Positions 1 to 12,121 of a stretch of 64,000 bases of DNA are shown in pieces; positions within the stretch are counted from its first letter, which is position 1; the number at the start of each line of letters is the position of its first letter. The notes beneath the pieces are model-generated. The model was not told the origin of the DNA. It did not search any database and was given only the letters and a program-made list of their open reading frames with translations. Source of the stretch: Thamnocephalis sphaerospora (taxonomy: Eukaryota; Zoopagomycota; Zoopagomycetes; Zoopagales; Sigmoideomycetaceae). Where the stretch lies: contig KZ992428.1 of NCBI GenBank assembly GCA_003614735.1, positions 27,246 to 91,245 on the forward strand, read 5' to 3'. Position numbers and translations under genes: made by a program.

Positions 1-3000
1 GCAGAGTGCAATCCAGTGCTGCACCCAGCTGCGATGGCCACTGCGCTGTCCGCTTTGCAGCTGGTCAAGCTTGCGCCAGACAAGATCGTGCTTGGCGCAA
101 ATCAACTCTGAGCCGATAGATGCATCGTCTGCGTCGGTAGGCGGACGAAGCATGTACTCGATAGACCGGCTTTGAGGCGATAGCGACGCGCTGGCACGAA
201 GGCCAGAGACGCGTAGTGCACATCGACGCTGCAGCGCTACGTCTGGACTCTGCGCTCTGCGGCGCCCATCGGGCCGATACGTGAACTGAGTCGAGTCTGG
301 CAGTGGCAGATGCGCGCTTAAACGCGCCTTGTTGGCCTGCTGCAGAAAGCGGTCGGGTGAGCTGCTACCGTTGATGGTTGGTCGACGACCCAGCAGACGG
401 CTAAAGATGCCCTGGCCATCGCCTGCGGCAGATGCAGCAGCAGCCTGAGCTCCACTCTGATCACCGGCATGCGTCAGCCGAGAGCTGATAATGTTGTCAT
501 GCAGAATCTATGAGCAGGGTCGTCGTGTAAGTATCAATCTGTGCAGCTGCACAGCAAGGGAGCACTTACCTCCAGTACCTCTGGTGCCGTTGGATTGGCC
601 TTGTCAATGGCATTTGCCTGACTGAAAAAGTGGTCAAACGACATGGGCCGTTTGGCGTTGCCATGTACGTTTGTGTGCAGCAGCAGTATTGCAAATGCTA
701 TGGAATACACCGCATCTATACCAGAGATGCCACAGGTGTGAGCCATGGCATGTGTAAGCGTGCACTGCCAACAGCGCACTTACCGGGTGACGGGAACATG
801 TCTGGATTGCACTCAAAGAAGCGGCTGGCAAATGCAATCAAAATGTAGTCTACCTTCTCCGGCTCACGCGGCAATGGAAGCTCCAGGAACAGGGAGCTGC
901 ACAGGCATGTTAATAGGCTAGCTTGCAAACAGAGCTGTGACATTGATCTCGCTGAAGTGATGACTTACCGAAGTGCAAGGTCAATGGATGTTTCTGTAAA
1001 GTTGAAGTGCGTTAGGTAGGTTGCGAGCACGGCTAGTGGACTTTTCTCGTCAGCTGCTTCCAGTCGCCGTCCAGTGATCATGCTTGGTGTAACTCCCTGC
1101 ACTGTTGGTCCGATTCGCGGGCTATTCTGTGCGGCTATAGAGCCAGAGCGGGAGGACGGGAACTTGCTGCGCGACGACACACCGGAACGTGCAGGCTGTA
1201 GAGCTAGCGTGTCCGCCAGAGAGCTAGCCGACGAGGAAGACGCGTACGGCTTGGCTTCCAGAACGGAGCTGACTCTGCTGCTGCTGTCGCTGCTGCTATC
1301 AGCAGATTTGGGCGCTGGCTCAGCAAGCGTAGCTGGTCGTTCCGGTGCACTCTGCGCGGGCATCTGTGGCAGTGACACACTGGAGCTCGTCCTGCTGTGC
1401 AAATTGCCTGCGGCAGACTGCGGTCGATCGCTTTGCAGAATCTGGTTCCATGGCGGCAACCGCTCCCACATATTCGGATCACCGCCGCTGCTAGTGTTGC
1501 CGGCAGCTTGACCAGGCATCTGCAGTGCCTTTGTAGACATGTCCTTTGTGCCACGTTCTTGGCGAATGCTATCTGGCGCAGGAATAGCCGGTAGCGGTGC
1601 ATCGTCTGCTTTTGCACGGGGTACAGAGATCATTGCTGGTGGCGCTTGGGATTGTGTGTTGGCACCGGTGGCTATAACAGCGCTTGCTCGCGTAGCTGCG
1701 GACTCGGCAGGAGCTGGTGGAGTTGTGCTAGCGGATAAAGTTGATCTGTGACCCAAAGGGCTACCACGCTGCTCCGTGTGGACCTGCACCTTTGGCTGTT
1801 CCCCGTCGTTTGGCGGTACCTCCTCTATAGGCGACTCGGGCATCACGACATTACGTAGACGGGAGTGCTTGCGCACATGGGACCTAGCATGGCTGCCTGT
1901 ACGGAAGATTGGTGTATGTTCCGATTTGCCCGTACGCAACGAGGATTGCTGGCTCTGCGGCACAGAAGGACGTCTGTTGGTGCTAACAACAGGGTCTGAC
2001 GAGCTTCTTGCGTGTTTTGAGGCCTGCTCTGCCGCTGGAACGGCCGGTGCTGTAACAGCTGGGCTTGAAGTGGACGCAGAGGCCGCCGCTGTACCTTTAT
2101 CGGCCGGCATTGCCTGGCCTGCCTCTGTTGGCGCATTTGTGCTCGCGTGAGTTTGCTTTCCAACATTTGCACCTCGCGACTGGAGCATGGCAACCAAGCT
2201 GATATTTGCAGCGGATGCTGGTTGTGGCGCCTGTTCTGCCTCTACTGGCACCAGCGGCGGCTTGGACAATGGAGCCGCAGCTGATGGCCTCTTTGGTGGC
2301 TCCATAGACATGGCATATGGCAATGGTGGTAGACCAGCACCAGCGTCACTTGCTGCTGCACCTGTGTCCGCACCAGCCACTGGCATACTCGGCACGGCAT
2401 GCGACTTGTGCGCGCTCGACAGCTGGGGCGGCGTTGATGACATCGGGGCTGAGGAGGGCTGCTGCTGGGGCTTGGGCTTGTCCTGGATCACCGGCTGACC
2501 TTTAGTCAGCTGAACGATAGATGGCAGCGACGACGAGCCCTTCTGGTGTCGACCTTTGTGTTGAGTATCCACCGCCGGCACTGCTGCTGCGGAGGCATCA
2601 GTCGACGACGACGAAGATGCCGGCTTGCGGAAAAAGGCGGCTGCAGTTTTGCGAGTCTGAGTGGGCGGTGCATTGCTAAAGCCGTTCAGGGAAGAGAACC
2701 GCGCCGGCGGTCCGACATTGAATGTTTGTACAGACGCACGCGGATGCGGTTCCGGCCAAGACTGTTGCATATCAGGCACACCTGCCGGCGGCGGCGAAGG
2801 CAGCGACTTTTGGTGCAAGCCATCGTTGGAGATTGACTGTGAGCTTGAATGCATGTGATGTGGCGCCGTGGCCGAGAATATCGGAGCGGGAGGCGACAAT
2901 GTCCGTAGCTGTTGAGGCGATACCGGTGAATGGCCCTGCGACTTGCTTTCATCAGCAGAATCCAACTCGTTGCTGGAAGCAGCATGCACCTGCTGACCGG

Positions 3001-5962
3001 CAGTCGAAGCGGCTTGGTGGTCCGAAGCGTCTGACGCACTGTCCTGCAGGATAGACTCGGATGGCCCGGACAGTTCCACCAAGGACTGGATGCTGCTGCG
3101 TCGTCTTGTCCGGCGTTTTGCCGGCGACAGATCGTCAAGGATGCTGGAACCAAGGGTATCAATCGAGAACGAGTCCGAGAAAACGGTAGACAGGTGCTGG
3201 TCTAGCAGGTTGCGGAGTTCTTCGGCGATCAGAGGCGTTGCAGACTGGCGGTTACCGGTGGATGGCTTCGCCGTCCTTTCGGCTGTGCCAATAAAATCGG
3301 CTAGTCCGCGGGACCGCCGCTGCATCCAAGCTTCCTCGGTCAAACCAACCAGGCTACGCGATCGGCGGCGAAGGCCGGTTACCGCAGGCTTAGCGATACT
3401 CTCATTTGGACTGCTGTTTGCCACGCCCTGTGCCGCACGCAAAGCCATCTCACGGCGCGCCGCGCGCATCACATCGCGCTTGCGACGCGGCTTCTCTGGT
3501 TCCTCGTCAATCTGCGGTGGCACGACAGACTCGACAGACTCGACAGATTCATCGGCAGACTGCTCAGCGGAGGTGGTTTCGACATACTCCGATTCGTCCG
3601 ACAGCAGGGGCGGTGACGCCGGTGCATCAGCTAGCTGTGTATGAAGCTGCGGGTGAGCAGCTGACGGTATATCGGTCATCTCTGACAAATCCTGTGGCAG
3701 AATGCCACTCACAGGCCGGTCGGCCAATAGGCTAGGTAAGGCTGGTAGAGGCTCTGGAGCGTCCGTAAAGGCGTCGTGCAAAATTGTCGTCAGCTCATTA
3801 CGAAAATCAACCGTAGTTGGACGCTGACGCCGCGGTGGCGTTGCTAACGAGGATGGCTGTGACAGGAGTGACGATGGCGATGGAAGCGGTGACAGCGACG
3901 AAGATGATGGTAGCTGAGGAAGCGGTGTCGTGGCTGGGACGGGTACCTCCTGCGTCTGCTCTTCCGGCGCTGAAGACGGAAGCATAAACGATTCCAAGGA
4001 AAGCGGGTCATCTGACTCGGTGGCAAACGCCTCGTCAAACAGCATCGTAACTTCTGCCTTGATCTCTGCAGTGACAGGTCGCTGGTTACGGCGAACCGAT
4101 GTGGGCGGTGACGAGGCTGGAGAAGCGGCAGCAGCAGCCGCAGCAGCAGCGGTGGCGCTCGAAACAACCGGTGCTGGTTCTTCTTCGACCGACGCCGGGC
4201 CCGAAAAACTCGTCTCCTTCCTCTCATGGTGGCTGTCGGCAGCAAGAAGCGTTGGCTCCGATAAAATTTGTTGGTCATCACGGGAAAACATATCATCAAG
4301 CAGCATAGTAAATTCAGACTGGAGTTCTGTAGCCGGGTTGTCGGATGCAAAATGCGCAATATTGTCGTCAAAAGCCAAGGGTAGTGCACCAAGTCCACGC
4401 TCAACCTCGCTAGATACTGCGATAGCACGAAAGGGCACATCCAAGTGACCGTCGTATTCTGCCTGTTGTCGCATAGCAAACGCATCGTTGCTGTCGCTTT
4501 GGACCTCGTCATTGTACGTCTGATCGGCATTCTCGTCCTTTTCGTCAATCGCAGTAAAGACTGACGTTTCAGTCAACTCATCGGCATGATGAACATCAGA
4601 GTCGCACTGTTCAGCATGCTCATTCGTTTCCTCACTTGCGGTGCTGCTTGGCAGCACGTTAGCGCTACGGGATACGGATATGCTAGCACCAGTCAGTGAG
4701 CATGGCGGCATAAGCATTCAGGCATATACAACAGTCACTTACCTGGACAAAAATGCTGGTTCCACAATGCTTGCTATTTTACTTTTGCGTAGCCGAGCTT
4801 CCTCTATTTCCAGCTGACGCAGCTCCTCGCGAAGGCGTTCCTTTTCCAGCTCGTCCCGTCTCCTGCGCTCTTCAGCCTCGGCAATCAACTGCAGGCGCTC
4901 CTTTTCAATCGCCTCGCGCTGCAGACGCTCTCGTTCCAGCGCTTGACGCTCCTCCTCCATGGCAGCCCGTCGACGTTGGACTTCCTCCTCCATCCGCTGG
5001 CGCTCCTCCTCCATCCGCCGACGCTCTTGCTCCATTTCCTGACGTTGGCGCTCAAACGCCTCCTCAAGGCGCCTCAGCTCCTCATCGACTGCTAGACGCC
5101 GTCTGTCCACACTTTTCTCGACCCGGCGACGATCCTGATCCTTGGCAGCACGCGATCGCTCCATTTCCTGGGCTAAACCCAGCCGCGTTTCCTCGATCGC
5201 GGATGGTGTGTTGTCGGCATCATGGACAGTGTCGGCTATGGCGTTGTCACCATCCGAAGATGGCACGACATGTAGAGATGACTGCGCCACTGTTTCAGGC
5301 TGCAGGCTGCAATCATCAGTCGGCAGACAGGTCTCTGGTGCAAGCGTGGGTGAGCTCGGCGCATGCGACAACGTGTTTGCTTCCTCGGACGAGTCCAGCT
5401 TAGGCAGCGATGCCTGGGCGACCTCGACGATACTGGTGTCGTTCTGCTCTGGGAGGCTAGGCAGGTGAAACCCATCGCCACCATCAGCGGGATCCGTGGC
5501 AAACATGGTGGTGCAGTCAAAAGTCACATCAGCATCGGTGGACATGGACGTATCGGCAAACGTGTGATCGGAATCACCACTACCCGCAGCTGCTCGTCCG
5601 CGACTGCGTTGTGCACGACGCATACGACGTTCTTTAGCATTCTGCAGAAGCCGCTGCCGGGTGCGCATGGTGTCCTCCATCTCTTGGCGTAGCGCATCTG
5701 CTTTCTCTTGACGAGCGGCCGTCTCCTTCTCGGCCAGTGAGCGCATTTCCTGCTCCACACGCCGCCGTCTGTCTTCGCCGTCCTGCTTCCACTGCTGCTC
5801 CTGGTCCAATGCGCCCTCTGCAGGCTCGCTCAGGCTCGTGTCGGCATGCCGTGCCGTCTGTAGGCCCAGCGTGTCAACCGAGCCACTGCGAACGTGCTGA
5901 TGGGCATTGGAAGCGGTGCGTGAAATCAGCACGGCGGATGGGGATCGATGATGCTGATGCAT
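1..5962 (-). CDS. Large Sec7-PH domain ARF guanine nucleotide exchange factor (3' end outside window)
   Basis: Exons (minus): 4743-5962, 969-4682, 784-896, 570-715, <1-507; all joins keep frame across GT-AG introns of 60-72 nt. About 1,900 residues lie in the window. Residues ~1-406 hold a charged coiled coil (long runs of E/R/Q after residue ~240). Residues ~407-1620 are disordered and rich in Ser, Pro and Ala, with a poly-Ala run near 4121-4153. A Sec7 domain follows at about 1620-1760: FNFTETSIDLALR, the glutamic-finger stretch LPREPEKVD, and motif 2 (AILLLHTNVH). Exon 5 ends with a PH-like start (LVWRKLDQ...HRSWVQHWIAL). Sec7 domains catalyse GDP/GTP exchange on ARF GTPases at membranes. 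The order disordered N-terminus, Sec7, PH resembles fungal Syt1-like exchange factors. Start chosen as the first Met of the long open exon. Sec7 call is firm; the PH call is likely. Confidence 0.88.
3160..4340 (-). repeat. Four diverged copies of a short amphipathic motif in the Sec7 protein
   Basis: Copies lie at about 4277-4340, 4015-4098, 3761-3835 and 3160-3235. They share a Leu/Glu/Phe pattern: TELQSEFTMLLDDMF, IKAEVTMLFDEAFA, FRNELTTILHDAFTD, and LRNLLDQHLSTVF. Two copies are preceded by RRQRP or RNQRP. Spacing is about 250-600 nt in otherwise disordered sequence. They look like repeated helical docking motifs; function is unknown. Confidence 0.55.
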
Positions 5963-6601
5963 GCTGCAGGGTCACACGCAGCAATAAAAATAAGTCCTAA
6001 TAGAGCGAGAGGTGTATGAAAAAGGGATGGGCCCGTTCTGGCGACAACAACAACAGCAGCAGTAGCGTGTCCAGCCGCTTAGCAAACTTGCTGTGCCCGG
6101 CAGTGTGCGATAAGTTCAGGGGCGCAAGGGTGTAATTCCGAGTGGGCCAGCCAACAACGGAACAGCTTTCTACGAGCGTTGCTTTCACGCACTGCGCGCG
6201 CACTACACAATAAGGTATATTTAACCAAGGCGTAGCGCAATAGCAGCTAGCCAACAGTATGCTGCAGGTTCAATAGAGCACCAGTCAGCGAGAGTAGACT
6301 AGCTATAGAAAGCGAGAATGTCAGGTAGGTGAAGGTGCGAATAGATGAGCGACACAGTGGTCAGCAGTAGACAAGGCGAGGAAAGACTAGTGGTGTACAG
6401 GCACAGCGGCGACTCGAACGGCATCGACCATGTTTAGTAGGCGGGGACGCGACATGCCGCATAGCGTGGTACACATGCCCCCATTCGATGAAACCGTTCA
6501 TCATTCTCTGGCATCGGCAGCCTATTGCCGCCTTTTGCGGCAGGCATGCTTGGAGCCATTTGCAACTCACGCAATTACGGATAGCATTCCTTTACGGGGA
6601 G
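5963..6601. other. Intergenic: promoter side of the Sec7 gene, 3' side of the F-box gene
   Basis: No supported gene. It should hold the Sec7-gene promoter and 5' UTR (genes on the minus strand) and the 3' UTR of the F-box gene ending at 6602. No distinct regulatory motif was recognised. Confidence 0.6.
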
Positions 6602-8038
6602 CTACTCGCCCGAGACAGTCGCAGCAGTGTCAGCCCCCTCGACGACACCCATGGTAGGGTCTTGCTGCGGCCACACGTTGGATTTTCGCCATGGCACCAC
6701 CTTCCAGCCACCGTTGGGCCGCAGATCGACCGTGCGCGGCGGCGCATCTGTCCACGCCTCAATGAGCTCGCGAAACGCAACAAAGTTGACCGCATACCTG
6801 TATAGCATCGCCACCGTCAGTGAGCACGTGTTGAGCGCACTCCACTCGCGTTTCACGTACCGAACCATGCCGCGCTCGTCACGATCGCTATGGCACGGAA
6901 GAAGATCCATCCACTCGTGCTGGTTGAGCGCGGAAAACCAGTCCTGGTGCACTCTGGAGAGCATGTCGGCAGCACGCACCCAATGCCGCAGCCGCCAGCG
7001 CAGCCAGTTGTCAGCGCCTTCGTAACACTCGCCGCAGAGGCGGCCAAGTCCGGCTCGATCGCGTGGCAGCACGCTTGCGGATGCGCGACCGCAGCGCAGG
7101 CAGACAGGCGGGTGAGCACGCGGCGTCTGTAACGCCACCCAGCATCGAAACGGCGACGGTCGGTGGAGCAGTGGCAGCTGATAGCCAATAAATACTCGCC
7201 GGTCCATGCCCATGAGCGTCGCCAGCTCACGCGTTTGCGGTACCGACAGCGGAACCACCTGCGGTGTATACATATCGAGTAGATCGTGGTTGCTGATCCA
7301 TGGAAAGTCAGCCAACAGTGCTGCGCTCGGCTGGTCGGCACCGTAGCGCTTAGCAAACAGCCGCTTGGCATCCTCCTTTTGCCATAATGATACCGCATCA
7401 CGGAACACACGCGCCACTCCGCGAATGGCAAGACAGTCATCCATGTCTGGTGCAGCATAAGCCACAATGCAATGTACCACTTCTAGCGGCAGATGCCGGC
7501 GTCCACCGCTCCGACGCTGTCGCGGTCTGCGGATCGTCGCATTGCTGGCGCCGAGTATGGAAGGCACGTCAGGCGTTACGTCGACAAAGAGCGGAGGGTT
7601 GTCACCGAAATCCGACGTTTCAGCAATGGCAGAACCAGTCGCGCCGCTGTTTTCGCTGTCAAGTGCCTCTCCATTCGTGTCTGGCAGTGTGGCCGGAGAG
7701 GCAGGCCAGCTGAAGGGCGGCAGCTCCTCCTCGCTTATGTCCGACGTTGACGTTTCCACAGGGGCGACTGGCGCTGGCGAGCGCGCTGACTGCTTGCACA
7801 CGCTCCACTTATCCTGCTGCAACAGAGGCGCCCGTCGTCGACGTGAGCGCTTTCTTGGCCTCAGCGGTGAATCTCGCATGCTAGATGGGTTGTCGTGGTG
7901 TGATGCTGTGCGCAAGGCTTGGTCTGCCGCGGGTGCGCTCAGTCGACCACCTGACCGGCGGCTGCTTCGGCGCTGCTTCTGTGGATCCTGCTGCTGAATA
8001 GCCTCCCTCATCTCGAGATTGGATTGCCGCGTTCTCAT
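6602..8038 (-). CDS. F-box-like protein with Cys4 motif
   Basis: Single open exon, 478 residues, no intron needed. The N-terminal ~170 residues are basic and Ser-rich. An F-box-like segment follows at about 180-230 (LPLEVVHCIVAYAAP ... CLAIRGVARVFRDAV). Around residue 330-360 are two CxxC pairs (CLRCG ... LCGECYE) that could bind zinc, followed by a Trp-rich region. F-box proteins recruit substrates to SCF ubiquitin ligases through Skp1. The F-box call rests on the Leu-Pro-Glu-hydrophobic pattern and is probable, not certain. The C-terminal half is not recognised. It is divergent from the dioxygenase gene at 8349. Confidence 0.62.
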   Translation of the reverse strand: MRTRQSNLEMREAIQQQDPQKQRRSSRRSGGRLSAPAADQALRTASHHDNPSSMRDSPLRPRKRSRRRRAPLLQQDKWSVCKQSARSPAPVAPVETSTSDISEEELPPFSWPASPATLPDTNGEALDSENSGATGSAIAETSDFGDNPPLFVDVTPDVPSILGASNATIRRPRQRRSGGRRHLPLEVVHCIVAYAAPDMDDCLAIRGVARVFRDAVSLWQKEDAKRLFAKRYGADQPSAALLADFPWISNHDLLDMYTPQVVPLSVPQTRELATLMGMDRRVFIGYQLPLLHRPSPFRCWVALQTPRAHPPVCLRCGRASASVLPRDRAGLGRLCGECYEGADNWLRWRLRHWVRAADMLSRVHQDWFSALNQHEWMDLLPCHSDRDERGMVRYVKREWSALNTCSLTVAMLYRYAVNFVAFRELIEAWTDAPPRTVDLRPNGGWKVVPWRKSNVWPQQDPTMGVVEGADTAATVSGE

Positions 8039-8348
8039 TGCCTATGGCCAGACCTTGGTATGATAGTCGTCACTAAGTTGGTCGGGGTGTAAAACAAGTG
8101 TGTGTGTGTGTGTGTGTGCGGAATGTTGTGGCGACAATGGCTTTGCTGTGTCGTCATCCTTACCAGTGTGGCTGCCGCGTCATTTTACTCATTATTCCGC
8201 TCCCCATACTAGGCAAACAACCGTCCGCACATATGACAGTCATCGGGAGCCAAGCTAGCTATGTCTTTACTGCCGACAAGGCACAAGCGGCAAGTAGTAG
8301 GGGCTGATGCGGCAGCAGGCAGACAAGCACTTGTTCCATTCTGACCGC
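8039..8348. promoter_or_regulatory. Shared upstream region of F-box and PHYHD1-type genes
   Basis: About 310 nt between two divergent start codons. It holds a (TG)n microsatellite at about 8098-8118. No coding potential was seen and no binding site was assigned. Confidence 0.5.
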
Positions 8349-9677
8349 ATGATACAGTTTCACGACCAGGGCTAGTGGGTGACATATCGACCAGCTTGAC
8401 AGTGTAGTTGTTGCTAACGGCTGCTCATGCTCTGTATATCATGCTAGCCTGTGTATACCCGGGTTTCTATCGGCAGAAGAGATTGAACGTGCGAAACAAC
8501 GGATACAGCATCACATTGATGTGTGGCAGCCTGAGGAGCATCCGCTTGTGACGTTTGGCATGTCGCCAGACAAGGTAGGCTGCGCGACAGAGCAGTAGAA
8601 AATGGGCGCTAACGCTACTGCATACAGCAAGCACGCGATGCCTACTTTCTCACTTCTGGCGATAAAGTGCGCTACTTTCTCGAGGAGGATGCAGTCGATG
8701 CCAACGGTCAGCTGTGCGTCAGCAAGGCTTGCGCCATCAACAAGATTGGCCACGGTACGCAGTAAGGCGTCTCTTCGTTGGCAAGCATCCTTACCGTCAT
8801 GGTGAATGTACAGCACTACATGCACACGATCCGTTCTTTCGTCAGGTGACGTTTGGCTCTCATGTCAAACAGATAGCTAGCATGCTTGGGCTTGATGATC
8901 CCCTCGTTGTGCAGTCGATGGCCATCCTAAAGGTAGGCACACTTTGCGCTGCTATTTGCACGACGATAGTCAGCTCATGGCCATTGCTGCTTGCCACAGC
9001 AACCACGCATTGGCGGCGAAGGTAGGCACTTGGTCTTTGATGCTTACGGTAAAGATCGCCAATACGTCTACACCAGTGTTGCCGCACCAGGACTCTACCT
9101 TTTTGCACACTGATCCGCCAAGTGCGCTTGGTTTTTGGATTCCGCTGGAAGACTGTACACCCGCAAACGGCTGCCTGTACGCTGTTCCGGGATCGCATCG
9201 CGGTAAGGCGTCACGGCCCGACGTACACATGCAGGTTGATGGCTGACATGGACCTTGATCTAGATTACCCGGTCAGAAACCAGTTTGTGCGCACCGATGC
9301 AGGAAGCACAGCGTTTATCGGAGAACCACTGCCGCTCATTGACGCAAGCAAATACGTGCCTATCCAGTGCCCAGCTGGTAAATGTTTGCCCCGTTCACGC
9401 GCCGTAAAAGCTAGCTCGCTAATACATGCTGCGTAGGGAGTTTGGTGCTCATCCATGGTGCAGTGGTTCATCGCTCCGATGCAAACCGCTCCTTGCATTC
9501 TCGCTGGGCGTATACCTTTCATCTGGTGGAAGGAAACGCCGCCTATTCGCAGCGCAACTGGTCAGTAGTGCCTAGCCAGTGTGTAGTGCCAACCACCAAT
9601 GCTAAACAAAAGTGCGTGTTCTCCACAGGCTTCAGCCCACCACGGAGCTGCCATTTCCAAGGCTGTTTGCCGGCTAG
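8349..9677 (+). CDS. PHYHD1: PHYHD1-type phytanoyl-CoA dioxygenase family protein
   Basis: Nine exons: 8349-8374, 8448-8574, 8628-8754, 8814-8932, 9000-9021 (22-nt micro-exon), 9077-9202, 9264-9377, 9437-9560, 9629-9677; total 277 residues, close to the animal PHYHD1 length. Family landmarks are in order: IQFHDQGYL start, GDKVRYFLEEDAV, INKIGHALHAHDPFF, the Fe(II)-binding HxD (PHQDSTF), PGSHR, distal His in GAVVHRS, the 2-oxoglutarate Arg in SRWAYTFHL, and the ending NWLQPTTELPFP. The family uses Fe(II) and 2-oxoglutarate; the physiological substrate of PHYHD1 is unsettled. All splice sites are GT-AG and the joined frame is exact, so the model is strong. The first exon is short and the start was chosen for the IQFHDQG homology. 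Confidence 0.92.
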
Positions 9678-10436
9678 TGCAAGCGTAGCTTTGCAATCCG
9701 ATACGATTGGATGCAGTGGCATTAGTAGCACTGCAGTGCTGCATGTATCGCAGTACATGACGGTATCCTGCACCAATAAAATGTGTCTACCATGGCAGAG
9801 TCCAATTGTCGCTTCATTCGCCCAGCTGAAATGAACGCTGTGCAGACAACGCCCACTGTATTTAAGCATCGTCAAATGCCTGTGAGTTTGCCAGTAGTAC
9901 AAGGCGTGCCCCAGTTTCAGTGACGGTCTAGTTGGAGCAGGGTAGCTGGCTACTATCACGCGGCCGATCGCACTGTCCACCATCATATGCAATCCATCTA
10001 TTCGGCTTGCAAAGCAAAGACTGTACCCTCTCTCTCTTCACCATGATTCCGGCAAGTCTGCGCAAGTACTGTGACAGCCGTCATCTTTCATTCCGATCGT
10101 GCTAGTCGACGAGGCTACGTGTCCTCTGATGCACATCCTGGGAATTTTTCAGTCATGCCTCGCACAATGTGGCCAGATAGGATGGCGGCATTGCAATATG
10201 CATGCGATACGATTGTGCCTACTACATGGACTCGGCTCCTTGCTGGCTGCAACGCGGTGCAACGCACGCGGTTGCCACCAGTGCGGCCACTTATATGCTT
10301 GCTTAAGCGCATTATGCGCTTCTACCCATTGCCGCCCCGCATCTGACTATGCCCTAACCACGACACTGCGCTGCATTTCCAAAAGCAATTTTTAGCTCCA
10401 CCATTGCATTTTGTCATGACCAGGTTTACCAAGAAC
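9678..10436. other. Intergenic, nothing recognised
   Basis: About 760 nt between the dioxygenase stop and the methyltransferase start. Only short unconvincing frames are open. It probably contains the 3' UTR and the next promoter. A CT-rich tract at about 10029-10040 may be part of it. Confidence 0.5.
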
Positions 10437-11516
10437 ATGGGTAATGACAGCAAAGGTAAGGGCAAATCATCCAGAAGTTTCACCTATGTCGATGGCCGCC
10501 GGCACCACAACAACCCCAGCTGCCCGTATCCTTTGCCAAATGATCTGGAAGAAATCAACCGGTACTTGGTTGCTCAAAAGGTGTATGGTAGAAGGCAATT
10601 TGCTAATGCATTGTCACTTTAAGGCTTGATATACAGCATCATGTGATCCAGCAAGTAACCCAACGACGATACTTTGCACCGCTAGACAATCCTAAACGAG
10701 CCATTGACATCGGTACCGGCACTGGTATTTGGATGATGGTGCGTAATCCGTAAACCGCGAGCTGTGAGCATCTCTGCTCACACGCAACTCTGCGCGTCAA
10801 CATCACTGATGCAGGAGACGGCGACGGACTATCCAGAGTGCGAGTTTCTTGGTATCGATATCGCCCCGCTACAGCCAACTGTCGTCTTGCCGCAAAACTG
10901 CAGATTTGAACTAAGAAATGCACTGGAGCGTGAGTGTTTTTGTGTCTGCTCAGTCAACAATACAACCCGCCCACATTGATTAGACTTTGCGCCACATGCC
11001 ACAGCGTTTCCGCACTCGACCGGTTATTTTGACTATGTACGACACAGACTTCTCGTCGCTGCCATTCCAAAAGACAAATGGGTGCCATACGTCAGGGAAT
11101 GTGTTCGCATCTGCGCCTCCGGAGGATGGGTGGAAATGATCGACACCAACTGCGCGTATCAAGGAGGCGGAGCTGCATGGAGAAGAATAGGCTCCATGGT
11201 TAAAGGAGCGCTCCGTGCGCGAGGCTTGAGTCTTGAAACTGTGGATATTCTAGACACGCTCATGCGTGAAGCTGGCCTTGTAGACGTTTGTGTGGAGGAA
11301 TTTAAAGTGCCTGCCGGAAGATTGAGCGGTGGCGGCATAGGCGAACTTTTTTTGAGCGGCGTTTGCATGGCCACCATGGCGCTAATGCCACTTTTCGCAA
11401 CCACGTATGGCATGAGCCACCAAGAATTGGACGAGCTTGTGCGGAAGGCAAAGAAAGAGGTGGAGCAGCATGCCGCATACCTCACCTTTCGTGCTCATAT
11501 CGGCCGTAAGCCGTAG
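10437..11516 (+). CDS. Class I SAM-dependent methyltransferase
   Basis: Four exons: 10437-10582, 10624-10738, 10815-10929, 10984-11516; 302 residues. The SAM-binding motif I is AIDIGTGTGIW, motif II is CEFLGIDIAP, and a later conserved stretch is GYFDYVRHRLL, the order found in fungal LaeA/TAM-like methyltransferases. The substrate cannot be inferred. The C-terminal part contains a hydrophobic patch (GVCMATMALMPLF). The first intron donor (GTATGG) is the weakest join; it was chosen because it restores frame into LDIQHHVIQQ. An in-frame ATG at 10404 could give a slightly longer start. Confidence 0.82.
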
Positions 11517-12121
11517 ACCGCAACCTCGACCAATGCGGATGCTTCAACCGCACCAACTTTTTAGATTGCAGGGTGATATTCAGATTGCGCACCAACGAAG
11601 CATGCTGGCATACATGAGCTGGATTCATGCTGTCAGTTTGGAACACAGGGCAGCGGAGATTGCAGCGCTCAGTCGCATACAGTAGTTTGTGCATAGTGCA
11701 TTGCAATACACCTTCACGAGCAAGATACCTGTAGCTGACTCGCATTTTCATTTCAAAAGTCAGTTGTAGCGTTGCTTTGGGTGTAATGTGAGCTTATCTA
11801 AACCATACATTGGCTGCTGGCAATACAGCGCGGTAGTTTGTGGCACTCAGTAGCCCATCGAATCTGTCAATGATAAGATTCAGTTGCTGTATTTATAACA
11901 GACATTTATTGGCAGCGAACAGGATGCGCTAGAGATGAGTACTACGCATTGATATAGCCAGTGCTAATGAGCGCGCAATGTCTCCAGTGGCGCCACGTGA
12001 ATGTGCACAATTTCACCGACGGTGCGCAATGACTGTATCGTTGCGACCGCTTGCAAGTGAAACTCACGATGGCGCGGCGAGCTGGTAGATACAGTCATGT
12101 TGGATGGCAATATCCATCGTT
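11517..12121. other. Convergent intergenic region
   Basis: Lies between two convergent genes. It should hold both 3' UTRs. No open frame or structured RNA was recognised. Confidence 0.5.

Noticed and set aside
9543-9992. Open frame on the minus strand, 149 codons
   Set aside because: It lies opposite the last exons of the PHYHD1-type gene and has no recognisable domain; the plus-strand exons are strongly supported.
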